From Anaeromyces robustus (lineage: Eukaryota > Neocallimastigomycota > Neocallimastigomycetes > Neocallimastigales > Neocallimastigaceae), in contig MCFG01000123.1 in the NCBI GenBank assembly GCA_002104895.1, positions 1-47,500 of the forward strand: a stretch of DNA of 47,500 bases, read 5' to 3'. The notes under the pieces were generated by a model. The model had not been told where the DNA came from, did not search any database, and saw nothing but the letters and a program-made list of their open reading frames with translations. This document shows positions 1 through 13,631 of the stretch, in pieces (the stretch's first letter is position 1; every line of letters begins with the position of its first letter). A program made the position numbers and the translations under genes.

Positions 1-666
1 TTATGATGATGATAATAATGATAACTTATTTATTTATATATTAAAAATTAATATTTGTTATTAATTTAAAATAATACTTATCAAGTTATATCATATTTAA
101 GTACTTTAATTGATTTTGTATATTAATAGATAAATTTTTTTTTTTTGATTAAAAAAACTTGTTATTATTTATTATTTATTATTTATTATTTACTTTTATG
201 AAGATAATAGAAATACATTCAATTGTTTCACAAGAATTATTGGTAAATATTAAAAATCTTAATAATAATAATAATATTCTTTTCAATAATTTTTATATAT
301 TATTAAAAAATAATTAAATATACTATTAAAATAATAATAAAAAAAAGGTATCAAAAAAAATAATGTAAGATTTGATATAAAAGAAGATACTTATAATTAA
401 ATTATTATAATGTATTTATGTTCTAAATAGTTATTTTTATTAGTTTTAATTTATTTATTTTATATTTATTTATTTATTTTTAATAAAACATCTCAAAAAA
501 GTTTTAGTTGCTTTACAGGAAGAAAAAATTTTTTTTTCTTTATAATATATTCAATATATTCATAAAAGTTAACCAATGTTGTGTTTCAGAAATGAATAAA
601 TAAAACATATATTATATTATTTTAATTGAAATTATTGATATAAGTATTAATAAACAATTAAATTTT

Positions 667-696
667 AAATAATTACAATAATTATTGTAATTATTT
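667..696. repeat. Perfect 30-bp palindrome
   Basis: The two 15-nt halves are exact reverse complements with no loop, centred between 681 and 682, including one C/G pair. It lies 26 bp before a second hairpin. Function unknown; it could form a cruciform or be a remnant of a small inverted-repeat element. Confidence 0.8.
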
Positions 697-722
697 TATT
701 AAAAAACAATACAAAATGAATG

Positions 723-773
723 AAATTAATATTTTTGCTATATATCAAATATATATAGCAAAAATATTAATTT
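723..773. repeat. Perfect 23-bp inverted repeat with 5-nt loop
   Basis: Arms 723-745 and 751-773 are exact reverse complements around a loop at 746-750. Both arms carry the only G/C bases nearby (GC in the left arm, GC in the right). The match is longer than background A/T composition readily explains. It may be a foldback element or a structured RNA. Confidence 0.8.
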
Positions 774-1530
774 TATACTAGTAATTATATTATTTAAAAA
801 TGAGTTTTATTTTATTAATGTCAATCTACTTATTAATTATTATATCATTTTTATATAAAAAAAAAATAAAGGAAAAATTTCTTTTTTTATTATATTTGTT
901 AAAAAAAAAGTTGAAAAAGAAAAAAAAAATTCTAATCTAAGTGTTAATTATTATTATTTTTTTATTTTCATGATAAAGCGCAAAAGAGAAATTTCTTTTC
1001 TATTCCATTTTTACATTTTTAAAAAAAAAAAAAAGTTTAAAATAAAGAAGATTCTGATTTTTAATAAATATATGAATAAAATCTTTTTAAATAAAATAAA
1101 AATAACATCTACAAAAAAAAATTACAAATAAGTTATAAAATAAAACATTAAAAAAAAAAAAAAAAAAAGAAATATAAAAATATATATATTATCTATTTTT
1201 ATCATTTATTATTATTATTATATTCTACTGTAAAAATCAACAAAGATAAAAGAAATTATTACTACCAGTAAAATATTTTAAATTTTTTTTTATAATTTAT
1301 TTTAAAGTTCGTTTTTTTAGAAATAGTATTTTAATATTTAATATACTAAAACATTAATATATATTAATAAAAAAAATGCAAATATTGTAAAAATAATATT
1401 TAATCTATTTATGATATTTATATATAAATCTGTTAAAAGGATATATTATTTATATTTATCATATTTATTTCTATTAATTATGAATAATATAATTAAGAAG
1501 AAAAGGATTTTATAAATACCTAATAAATGA

Positions 1531-1594
1531 TTATTATCTTTAATAAATATTTTAAATTTTATAATATTATTATTATATTTATTAAAGATAATAA
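1531..1594. repeat. 20-bp inverted repeat, 24-nt loop
   Basis: Arms 1531-1550 and 1575-1594 are exact reverse complements. It lies about 380 bp upstream of the ankyrin gene start. Function unknown. Confidence 0.7.
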
Positions 1595-1975
1595 AGTTAA
1601 ATTACTTTATTTAAATAATAACAGATAACAGAATTTTCTTAATATTCATAATTAAAAATATATTATAATATAAAATATGTGTAACCATTTAGATTTTTAT
1701 TAATTTTCATTGGTATCTATATATATTTTAATTTTTATATAAATAAAACAATAATAAAGCTTATAACCATTAATAATTTGTATAATAAAATATAAATTCT
1801 AATTGAAATTTAAAAGTATATAAATAATAATAATATACTTTTCAATTGAAATTTAAAATATTGTATATACATATAGTTATTTTCAATATTTATTTATTTA
1901 TTATTATTATTATTATTATTTTTTTTTTTTTTTTTTTTTCATCTTTTTAATTTATATAATAAATATTATACCTCC

Positions 1976-4900
1976 ATGGCTAATACTGAAAATATAAAGA
2001 ATACTCTGTTAGATATTATTAAAAAAAATGATGATTTAATTAAAGTAAAAAATTATATTCATACAAATAATATAATTTTAAATGAATACAATGATAATAA
2101 TTTTGATATATTGTTATATGCCATTGAAAATAATGTTTCTTGTAAATTAATAAATTTTATAATTAAAGAATGTCAATATAATAATTTAAACTATGTTTTT
2201 ATTGACGAAAATAATAAAGATTTAAATAATAATAGTAAGTATCGTAGAATTTTAAATATAAGTAATAATTATTTATATAGGTATTATAAAGTACCACTTT
2301 TTTATTCAATATTAAAACATAATTTTGAAATTGCGGATGTGTTAATTAAAAACAAAGCCGATATAAATTATAAATTTTTAGATAATAAACATAATGAAGT
2401 AGGTATTCTTCAATATTTGTTTTCTATTTCTTCACTTGACCTTATTAAATTTAAATATATTGTAAATAATGGTTTAAAAGTTGATGGTATAACAAGCACT
2501 TTAATGATAAATTTAATTATTTCCAATAAAACGGATTTAGTAAAAGACATTTTACATTATTATATTTTCGATAATTCATTTATATTAAATTTATTAAACT
2601 TGAATAAATATAAAAGGCCTATATCCTCTCATCAATTACAATGTTTAATTTCCAATGAAAAAAATAAACTTACAATTACGGATAGTATGTATGATAGTGC
2701 TGTTTTTAAAAAACTTTATGATGTATTAATTCTTTTTTTAGAAAGTGATGGACGTGGCGAAAAAGAAGTTACAAAAATTATTTATAAATATGAAATATTA
2801 GAAAATGCTGTAAAAGATTGTCGATTTAATAATAATTATAATATTATTAAAAAATTATTAAAAAATTATTCTTTAAATTTCGATATTGTAGAAATGAATG
2901 ATATTATACTTGAAATTTGTAAGAAAAGAAATGTAAAATTAATGAATTTATTTATTGAAACATTATTAAACCATGAAACATTTAATTTAGAAAATATTGA
3001 TTTTGAAGATATTTTAATACAAATCATTAACGAAGAAAATCTTAATATAGATGTCGTACGATTATTTATTGAAACTCTTTTAAAATTAAATATTTTTAAT
3101 ACAAATTTTATTGATTTTGAAAAAATTTTTATTGAAATTGGTCGTAGTGATAATTCAGAAGTATTCAAATTAATGATTGATACTCTATTAAATCAAGAAA
3201 CAATCGATAGAGATGATATAAATTTTGAAAATATTATCATTAATACCATTCAAAATAGTGATACGGATAATGTAAAATTATTATTTGAAATTCTATTGAA
3301 GAATGAATCCTTTAATAATTTTAACAATATTTCTTTCGAAAATATTTTAATAGAAACATGTAGAAGAAGTGATTTTGATATTATGTCATTTATCGTTGAA
3401 ATATTAATGAATCAAAAGGGGAAAATAAACCTTAATGAGATTGATTTTGAGAATGTTTTAATAGAAGCTAGTAAAGGATATAATAGTGATATTATGAAAT
3501 TACTTGTTGACACTATATTTCATTGTGATGGAATAGTTAATTCTCAAAATATTAATTTTGAAAATGTTTTAGTGAAAGCTAGTAAAGTTAATTATGCAAA
3601 TGTTTTCGATATACTTTTAAAAACATTAATTACTAATTCTTTTGATATTAAAAATCTTTCCTACCAAAAAATTTTGTCGAATGCAAAACATAAATTATTT
3701 AAAAATGATTGTTTAAAATCATTTATTAATAATTTTTTAAATATTTCGTTAGAAAAAAGTGAGGAATTAGATATTTCTTTAATAAAGGATTGGGATGATA
3801 AATATTTAATATTATTATTAAATTTAATAATTGAAATGTGTAATTTTCCATTAATGATATTTCTTCTTGAAAATTTAAATAATGATCATCATAGGATTAA
3901 TCTTAATATTAAAGATATAAATAATAATTTTCCAATTGTTATAGGATTCAATACCATAGATCATTATAGTAATGAATATAATTTAAATGAATATAACACA
4001 ATGAATCATTATATTAAAAGTATAGAAATATTTAAATATTTATTGGATTATGGAGTAAATTGTAATCCAAAGGATTTAGATAATATTTCATTATTATCTT
4101 TAGCTCTTAATAAACAATATTATGATGTTATCAGTTGTATATTAAAACATAAATCATTTATCAATGAAGAAGAAATTAATGAAGATAATATATTTTCATC
4201 AACAAAATCTATATTCAAAAATGTATTAACCAATGTAAAATTATTAATTAATACAAAAAATTATAATTATATTAACAATAACAACAATAACGACGACGAC
4301 AACAACAACAACAACAACAACAACAATAATAACAATAACAATAACAACAACAACAATAACAACAACACTAACAACAACAACAACACTAATTATAATAATA
4401 ATAATATCCAAAATAATAATAATAATGTTGTATTTACTCCATTAATTCTTTCTTATTTATTAGATTATCAAGAAAAGTTTAAATTATTATTGAGACAGTC
4501 CAATATTAATGAAATTGATAATCATGGTTATAATATTTTACATTATGCTATTCTCAAAGAAGATATAGAAACCATTAATTATTTAATAGAAAATGGAGCC
4601 GATATAAATTTTGGTAATAACACAGCTATTACTATAGCACTTTCCATAGGGAATAAAGAAATTTTTTATATTTTAATTAATAGTCGTAATAATATAATAT
4701 TAAATAAAAATAAAACACTTCCAAAAGATTCACTTATCATGATTATTTTGAAAAGTCATAATTTTACTTTAGATGATAAATTAACTATGATAAAAAAACT
4801 TATAAGTAAAGGTTATAATATCAATAGGAATGATTTAAATAATAATTCACCATTATCATATATTATACAAATGGATTCAAATTCAAATACATTACCATTA

Positions 4901-6105
4901 TTAAAATATTTAATTAATCATGGTATGAATGTTAATTTTATTAATAAAAATGGAATGCCTCCTTTAATACATGCTATTAAAAAGAAATCTATACCCATAG
5001 TTAATGTATTAATTGAGAATGGTGCAAATGTTAATTATTCTACTAATCATAGAAAAATTGAACATCTATCGGATGATCTTAATAATAATTCTAATTTTGA
5101 TAATACAAGTAATAATGATAATACAAATAATAATGATAATACAAATAGTAATTATGGTAATAATGATAATACAAATAATAATGATGACAATAATGATAAT
5201 AACGGTAATAATAATAATAATAATAATGATAATATAAATGACGTTAGTTATAGCGATACATGTGATACACCATTAATATATGCAATTGAAGAGAATTCTT
5301 TTCCATTAGTAAAATTATTAGTTGAAAATGGTGCTAATGTAAATTTTACAACAGATAAAGGCAATTCCATATTAAATTATGCCATTAAAAAAAAATCCTA
5401 TCCTATTATTGAATTCTTAATTAAAAATGGTTCTAAAGTTAATATTAAGAATGGAATATGGACATATTCTACATTAATTTATGCCGTAGAAGAAGATTCT
5501 TTACCAATAGCAAAATTATTAATTGATAATGGAGCAGATGTTAATTATGGTAGAGGGGCATTATTAAGATCAGCCATTCAAAATGAATCTTTATCAATGG
5601 TACAATTATTAATTGAAAATGGAGCAAAAGTAGAAGAAGTTGCCATAATTATGTATGCCATTATTATTGGTAATTTAGAAATCTTTAAATTTATATTAAA
5701 TTATGCCATTCATATTAATTTTGGAGAAAGGTATCATAGTAATAGTATGGTAAAATCAGTTGATAAAAGTGGAAAAACCGAAATATTTGAATATTTAGTT
5801 CAATGTAATATGGATGATTTTAATGATAAAATCATTAAAAATATCATATCCAATAATAATTTAAATTTATTAAAAATTTTAGTTAATTATAAATTTGATA
5901 TCAATACCAAAGATGATGAAGGTAATACACCTTTAGCCTATGCAATAATATGCTCCAATTTAAATATTGTAGACTATTTAATTAATAATGGAGCAGACCT
6001 CTATAGTATAAATAAAGAAGGACAAACCATAAAAGATTTAAGTTATCAATATTCTTATGATTATTGGGGTTCTAAAATATATGATAAAATTAAGAGTTAT
6101 TTTTT

Positions 6106-6109
<4 letters not shown>
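1976..6109 (+). CDS. Large ankyrin-repeat protein with poly-Asn linkers
   Basis: Single uninterrupted 1377-codon frame from the ATG in ACCTCCATGGC. The C-terminal half carries canonical ankyrin units (patterns such as NGADINF, TPLAYAI, LLIENGANVNY), with some at about residues 100-140. Residues 300-590 hold about eight divergent units of roughly 37 residues with a recurring I(D/N)FEN(I/V)L core and a KLL..TLL helix, predicted all-helical and ankyrin-like but lacking the usual TPL and G-A-D residues. Two low-complexity linkers interrupt the array: a poly-Asn tract near 766-818 and an Asn/Asp/Thr-rich tract near 1035-1092. No enzyme domain, signal peptide or membrane segment is seen, so a cytosolic scaffold or protein-binding role is the inference. 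Residues about 194-232 contain a motif beginning YYIFDN that is shared with the second ankyrin gene at 26797, which marks the two as members of one family. Confidence 0.93.
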
Positions 6110-6137
<28 letters not shown>

Positions 6138-6207
6138 TAATAAATAATAATAAATAATAATAAATAATAATAAATAATAATAAATCATAATAATAATAAT
6201 AGTAATG

Positions 6208-6246
<39 letters not shown>

Positions 6247-6478
6247 TAATAATAATAATTAAAATAATGATTATTTAAATAATTAATATAGGAAAATAAT
6301 AATAAATAATAATAAATAATAATAAATAATAATAAATAATAATAAGTAATAATAAATCATAATAATAATAATAATAATAATAGAATAATAGTAATGATAA
6401 TAATAATAATAATAATAATAAAATAATAATAATAATTAAAATAATGATTATTTAAATAATTAATATAGGAAAATAATA
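6110..6478. repeat. TAA-rich tract with a 177-bp tandem duplication
   Basis: Directly after the ankyrin stop codon lies a run of TAA and AAATAAT units. The block ending in ATATAGGAAAATAAT occurs twice, near 6286-6300 and 6463-6477, giving a duplication period of 177 bp. The first bases are probably 3' UTR. Confidence 0.75.
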
Positions 6479-6876
6479 AAAATAAAATCTCCAAAAAACA
6501 TAAATAACTTTTCTTTTAAAAATATATATATTTGTTATATATAATTTAAATTATTAAAATAAAAATGTTTAATATTTATTATTATATAATATTTTTATTT
6601 TTATTTTTAATATAGAACATAACTTTTATAAATACTATTTTTATTATTATAAATTTAAATGTTTAAATATATTTTAAAATCAGTTTCTAATTTTTAATGT
6701 AAATTTTAAACTTTATGTATAACATAAATGTAGAAATATTTATTAATTAATTAGTTGAAACATTTAATTCATAATATGATACACCTATTCATCATTTCTT
6801 ATTAAAAATTTTATTTATTTATTGATTTATGATTAATATTGAATTTCAATACTTTTTTTTTTTTTTTTTTAAATTA

Positions 6877-7004
6877 AATACATAAATTTTAATATATATA
6901 TTTATGTATTAAAATTATTTATGCACTTCACACTTTACTCAAAAAAAAAATTTTTTTAAATTAAACACATAAATTTTAATTAATAAAAAATTTATGTGTT
7001 TAAT
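6877..7004. repeat. Pair of related hairpins with differing but paired arms
   Basis: Hairpin A has 10-bp arms at 6877-6886 and 6901-6910 (core ACATAAA / TTTATGT). Hairpin B has 16-bp perfect arms at 6960-6975 and 6989-7004 (core ACACATAAA / TTTATGTGT). The two are sequence-related, and the T-to-C difference in one arm is matched by A-to-G in the other, so pairing is kept. They flank a GC-richer spacer with GCACTTCACACTTTACTC. Confidence 0.6.
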
Positions 7005-7059
7005 CAGCAATTATATATTTATGCGGCCTATGAATATTTAATTAAATAATTTAAATAAT

Positions 7060-7455
<396 letters not shown>

Positions 7456-8366
7456 TTTAGAAAGTAAATATATAAATTAATATAAAAATATAAATTTTTT
7501 TATATATTAATGATAAAAATTAATATAAACTATTTAATTTAATATATTAATTATTATATCATACCGCATTTCTTTTTTTTTGTCTTTAATTATTTCTATT
7601 TTTCTTTTTTTTTTATATAAATATATAAATATATAAATATTTCTTATTAAAATATAATTAAAGAGTAATAAAATTAAAAAGTGAACTTTTTCTTTTATTA
7701 TTGTTATTGATAATTATTATTTTTTTTAAATGTTTAAACAAAAAATAACAATTTTTTTTAAATTTTTATCTATTATTAAATTTGGTTAATGCATTTCATA
7801 CTATTAATTCATTACTTGTGTAATAATTTCATTATTATATATTCTTTTGTAGTATTGTTTATTTATTTATAAAATTTTTTTTGTATATACATATTATACA
7901 TATTATATTAATAATAATGTTAATGTAATTGTTAAGATTAATAAAATTTATTTACTTATTTATTTATTTATTTATTTAAATTATTTATTTATTTATTGAT
8001 TGATTTACACTTTTTGTATTTATATTTATTAATTTTTACTTAGAAGATTTATTTATTATATACAATGTGTTTATAATAAATTTTTATTTTTACATTCTTT
8101 ATATATATTAATACAATAAAAATTAAAAATTTAATATAAAATTTAATATAATATCCAATATATATTAATATATTATAATATATATTAAATCAATAATTTA
8201 GAGTAACACATAAATTTATTGGTAAACATATATTAAATAATATCTTTTCCATTTTTTTAATAAATATTATAGAAAAAACCAAAAAAAAAAAAAAATTATA
8301 TATATGAATATATATATATTTATAAATGTTATTATTATATATATGATATTTCTTAAAAAAAAAAGC

Positions 8367-8368
8367 AA

Positions 8369-8427
<59 letters not shown>

Positions 8428-8430
8428 ATA
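8367..8430. repeat. (AAAT)n microsatellite
   Basis: About 16 AAAT units in intergenic DNA. Confidence 0.9.
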
Positions 8431-9512
8431 TATATTATTTATTATATATTATATAATTCATTTCTATTTCTTAACATTTTTACATTATGCATTACATTAA
8501 TTTATAATAAAAAAAAAAGAGTTTTTGTATTTAAATAGTAATTATTAATAAATATATATATATTTTTGTAATGAATAATGAATAAAATTTACAACTCCAC
8601 AATTTATATTATTGTAGTATCAAAAAAAAAAAAAATACCTGATTTGAATAATTAATAGATAGTTGAAAAAAAATTAGGGTCAAAATAAAATCCCTGCTTG
8701 ATTATGTACATAATAATAAAATAGAATAAAGAATTTCTTTTTTTATCCATATTTGATTTGTAAACCATAAATAAAATTTTTGATTGAATGTTTTATTATT
8801 TATTAGTAATATTTTAAAAAAATTTTTTTTATTAGTAAATGATATTAATTAATGGAAGGATAATAGAAATAATTTTTTATATTTATTTTATATTTCAATA
8901 TATAAAAATGTAATAATATTAAGTAATTATTTTGTTTTAAACAAAAGTGTTTTTATAGATTAAAGGATTTTTACAGTGTAACCAAAAAAGACTCATTGTT
9001 ATGTAAATATTGATTTAATTTTTTTTTTTTTACATTTTAGGAAATTTTTTTTTTTAATCAATCAAATTTACATTGAAATAATTCAGTGATTCGATATGTT
9101 ACTTGTAAAATAAGAATTAAGTAGTAAAATTAAATAATAATTTTATAATAATTGTATAATTGTAAAAAAAAAATGGTTATAGTTATTAATGTTTTAAAAC
9201 CATTACTTTCTTTCTATTAACTATTTATTTTAGTATTAATAAAAACTTGATTCTTCAAAAAAAAAGAAAAAATAATAATAATAATTATTTGTCTTTTTCT
9301 TTTTTTATATTTGAATAATATTTTTATATTATATTACATATTTATTAATGTACTTAATGAATATATTCAAATATATTCATTATAAAGTTTATCGCCATAT
9401 TTTTGTGTAACAATGTAGGCAATAATCATATTAAAATATAAGATTTAATACTTTTTTATATATTAATATAATTCCAATACTTTTTTCCATTTTTGGGTAT
9501 TAGTTTCTTCTG

Positions 9513-9543
<31 letters not shown>

Positions 9544-10309
9544 TATAATAAACTTTAATAATTTTTTAAAATGTCATACAAATTATTTGTATTGTTATTA
9601 TATATTATAATATCTAATATATTACAATATAATATATTGTTTACTATTATATAAGATTACATTACAATATATAATATTATTAAATACCAAATTTTATTAT
9701 ATAATTATATTAATATAATAATTAAAAAAAATCCAATAAAAATTAAAGAAATAAACTATATTAACTTTTTTATAATAAATATATATAAAATTAACTATTA
9801 CAATATATTACAATACATTTAACAATAAATTTAAATTATTATATATTTAATAATATATATAATATGTATAAAATATTCATAAACTATTTATTAATATATT
9901 TCTTCATAATTAATTCTATATGTTAATAGCCGTAAATTTATATATGTGTATAATATATATAATATAATATAATATAATATAATAAATTTTAATACTTATT
10001 AAAAAAGTTTAAATAGAAATCATTTTGAATTATTAATATTAATAAGTATGATTCTTTATAAAATTAATGAATAAAGGTAAGAAACAATTGATGATGTTAC
10101 AATGTGATTTTTTTTACCATTTCTTAGTAAAAAATTCTATATATAATGATATTATTATTACTAATACTGAATTAAAGAATTAGTAATATTAATAAAAATA
10201 TCCATAATTTATTGAAGTAATTAAGTAATACCTATGAAAGTATATATAACAAATAATAAGTATATAATAAATTATATATATAATAAATAATGAATAAATA
10301 ATTTATTAA

Positions 10310-10398
<89 letters not shown>
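10310..10398. repeat. (AAAT)n microsatellite
   Basis: About 22 AAAT units in intergenic DNA upstream of the gene at 11128. Confidence 0.9.
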
Positions 10399-10401
<3 letters not shown>

Positions 10402-11127
10402 AAATAAATTGTATGAATTGGTATATAATAACTATAATTATATAAATTTTATTCTTTAATATTATTATTAATATATTTTTAATTAATATATACTCAAATA
10501 TATTATTAATTTTTTATATTTAAGTATATTAAATTAATAGATTTAAATATTATGAATATATTGATAATATATTATTAAATATATAATGTAATATATTATG
10601 ATTATAAAACAATATATAAAAATTTAAATAAATAATAAAAAATTAAAAAAAAAATTTTTTTTAAATTTGTTTTTTTTATTTTTTTTTAATTTTTTTTTCT
10701 TTTTTTTTATTTTATTTCATTCAATATCATATTAAAAAATTTTTTTTGTAATATAGTAAGATATTTTTATTATAAAAAGTCAACTAAAAGATTAAATTGA
10801 TAATATTCAATTATTATTATTAAAAAACTTTTTTTTTTATAAAAAAAAGTTTTAATTGTAAATATTAAAATTCAAAAAAGCAAATATAATTTTTTTTTTT
10901 CAAGAAAAAAAAAATAAAACAAAATAAAATAAAATTATAATATAAATAATATATTGATAGATTTTCTAAATACAAAATATAAATAATCAGAATATTCATG
11001 TTATTGGAATAATATAAATAAAGAAAGAGAAAAATAATAGAAATCATATACACAGAAAATTTTTTTTTTCATTTCAATTTAATTATAGAAAAACTTGTAA
11101 TAAAATAATACATAATTCTTAAAAAAA

Positions 11128-12243
11128 ATGAAAATAATAAGATTAATAGATTTTTTAACTTTATTAATGCCAATAACCATGGCATCAATAATTCAAATTG
11201 ATGATGTTAGTTCACCAATTAATACTGATTTAAATAGAATTGATATATTAACTTCAGGAATAGTAGATCTTGGTGTTGAAAAAGGAAAAGATATAAAAAA
11301 GCGTCAATTTGGTGATAATAATTTCTATGGTTTAGGTAATGAATTCAGTGATAAAAACAGTGGTATTAGTATATATAGTAAAAAAGGAAAAGAAAAAGAT
11401 ACACAAGGTGAAGATACCCCAACTACTGATGATGGAAATTCTAAACCAAATAAAGATAATAATGGTCTTAACAATAGTGGTAATGGTAACATAGATGATA
11501 ATAATGATGGTAATAACGGTGGTTTTGACGGTAATAATAATGGTAATAACTCTGATAATAACAATGGTAACAATAACCAAAACAATAATAATCTTGACAA
11601 TAACGGAGACAATAATAATGATAATAATGGTAATAATAATAATGGTAATGTTAACACTGGTAATAATATTGGTAATGGTAACACTGGTAATGGTAATTTA
11701 GATAATAATGTAAATCAAATTCCTTTAAATACAACTACTGTAGAACTTCCACCAGTTACAACACAAGCTCCAATAACTACACAAGTATTTATTCCAACTA
11801 CTACACAGAATATACTCCCTACAAATAACAATACCACTATTACAAATAATAATGTTAATAATAAAAAAACAGATTACTTCTCAACTCAATACATTATTAT
11901 GTATATTGTATTAGGAGGTATCGGTTTTGTTATTCTTATCATTACTCTTTCCGCTATAATTAAAGGTATAAAAAGACGTCATAATAAAGATGATTTCAAT
12001 GCTGCTTTTAATAATTATGGTACACAACAAAGAGGAAATAATTATGTTACTCAACCAAGAGCTACCTATGATACAGTAGGTAGACAATATAATCAATATG
12101 AAACGGAATACGGATATAATCAAGGTTATGATCAATATGGATATAATCAAGGATATCAAGGTTATGATCAATATGGATATGATACCCAAGGATATCAACA
12201 AGGATATCAACAAGGTTATCAACAAGGATATCAAAACTATTAA
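11128..12243 (+). CDS. Type I membrane protein, Asn/Gly-rich ectodomain, QGY-repeat tail
   Basis: Intronless 371-codon gene. Residues 1-19 look like a signal peptide (charged MKIIR start, hydrophobic core, small residues before the likely cut). A KKR tribasic site at residues 57-59 fits a Kex2/furin-type processing site. Residues about 105-195 are an Asn/Gly/Asp linker and about 200-235 a Thr/Pro-rich patch that could be O-glycosylated. One strong membrane span lies at about 255-278, followed by KRRHNK as a stop-transfer signal. The predicted cytosolic tail of about 93 residues is rich in Tyr, Gly and Gln and ends in repeated GYQQ units, a prion-like composition. The outline resembles fungal cell-wall sensors of the Wsc/Mid2 kind only in layout; no Wsc cysteine domain is present. 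Function not recognised. The opposite-strand and other-frame reading frames here are shadows of low complexity. Confidence 0.88.
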   Translation: MKIIRLIDFLTLLMPITMASIIQIDDVSSPINTDLNRIDILTSGIVDLGVEKGKDIKKRQFGDNNFYGLGNEFSDKNSGISIYSKKGKEKDTQGEDTPTTDDGNSKPNKDNNGLNNSGNGNIDDNNDGNNGGFDGNNNGNNSDNNNGNNNQNNNNLDNNGDNNNDNNGNNNNGNVNTGNNIGNGNTGNGNLDNNVNQIPLNTTTVELPPVTTQAPITTQVFIPTTTQNILPTNNNTTITNNNVNNKKTDYFSTQYIIMYIVLGGIGFVILIITLSAIIKGIKRRHNKDDFNAAFNNYGTQQRGNNYVTQPRATYDTVGRQYNQYETEYGYNQGYDQYGYNQGYQGYDQYGYDTQGYQQGYQQGYQQGYQNY

Positions 12244-12805
12244 AATCCATAAAAAAAAAAAAGAAAAAAAAAAAAAAAAAAACATTTTTTTTTTTAGAAA
12301 TCATATAATTCATTTACAATAATAATAAATAACAAAGATCGTAGTTGTACGTAATAAATATGACAATAATGGTCATCGCAAGAAAATTGTGTTTTCATTT
12401 ATGATTGATATATTTTAGATTTTTAATTTTTCTAGAAAAAAAAAATCTGTGACTAATGAAATAATTAAATATATATATAAATTTGAATTAAATTAATATT
12501 TAATAAGTAAATATCTATTTATTTTTTTCCATTTACTTTACTTTTCATTATTTATTCTTTTTTTTTTTTTAACCAAAAACTATAGTTTTATAAATTCATT
12601 ATACTTGTATTTATCTTTAAATAAAAGAGAAAAAAAAAAAAAAGATATAAAACTATATATAAAATATATTTTTTTTTCAATAATAATATTCTGAATACGA
12701 TATACTTTATTTTATTGTTTTAATCATAGAATGAAAGTATAAAGATATTTAAAAAAAAAAAATAAAAAAATATAAATAAAATATGTATATATATTATAAT
12801 AATAA

Positions 12806-12837
<32 letters not shown>

Positions 12838-12972
12838 TATAATTATTGAAAATTTAAAACTCTATAAAGATTGTTTTAATATACTAAATAATATTTATAT
12901 ATATATAAAAAAAACTTTAATTAGAATTATTTTTTTTGTAATATAAAACTAAAAAGAAATAAAAACAAAATA

Positions 12973-13012
<40 letters not shown>

Positions 13013-13581
13013 TAATATAATAAAAATAAAATATAAAAAGTATTATTATTTTTTTTTTTTAGATATTTATTAAAAATAATATATCAATTCATTTATAGCT
13101 TTATTATTTATATTAAATAATATTTTTTTTTAATATATTCTATACTTAGACTTTTATTTTAATTATTAATTAGCTTTTTTTTTTTTTCCAAACGAAATTT
13201 AATTAAAAGAGAAAAAAAAAAAAAAACTTTTATTTGAATTATTAATAAGCTTTTTTTTTTGTTTTTTTTTGTTGTTTTTTTTTTAACGAAATTTAATTAA
13301 AAGAAAAAAAAAAGTCAATTCAATAAAATTATATATATTATATAGTTTTAATTAAAATTTTAAAATAAATAATTATATTAATTATTTAGTAATAAGAAAT
13401 AAAAAATGTGCATATGTCTAAATTATAATTTTTAAAAAAAAATAAACAAAAAAAAAATATATTAATTTCGATGCTTATTATCTTTTTTTTTTTTTTTTTT
13501 TTTTTAAATGTTTTTAATTTCTAAAAACTGAATATCTCAAAGTTTATAGCAATAATAAATAATATATAATAAATAGTTAAA

Positions 13582-13631
<50 letters not shown>

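Larger units (their letters stand above)
1..1975. other. AT-rich intergenic region
   Basis: No open frame of useful size and no spliced gene that I can support. The stretch is almost pure A/T with homopolymer runs. Its only organised structures are three inverted repeats (667-696, 723-773, 1531-1594), listed separately, and a small direct plus inverted repeat around 1801-1856. It presumably holds the promoter and 5' UTR of the ankyrin gene at 1976, but no specific promoter element stands out from the background. Confidence 0.6.

Noticed and set aside
2866-3168. Minus-strand frame inside ankyrin gene 1
   Set aside because: Shadow of the divergent repeats; the plus-strand frame is continuous and has clear domains.
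11325-12322. Several reading frames on both strands overlapping the membrane-protein gene
   Set aside because: They are Leu/Ile or Met/Ile/Thr low-complexity translations of the Asn-rich and GYQ-repeat codons in wrong frames.
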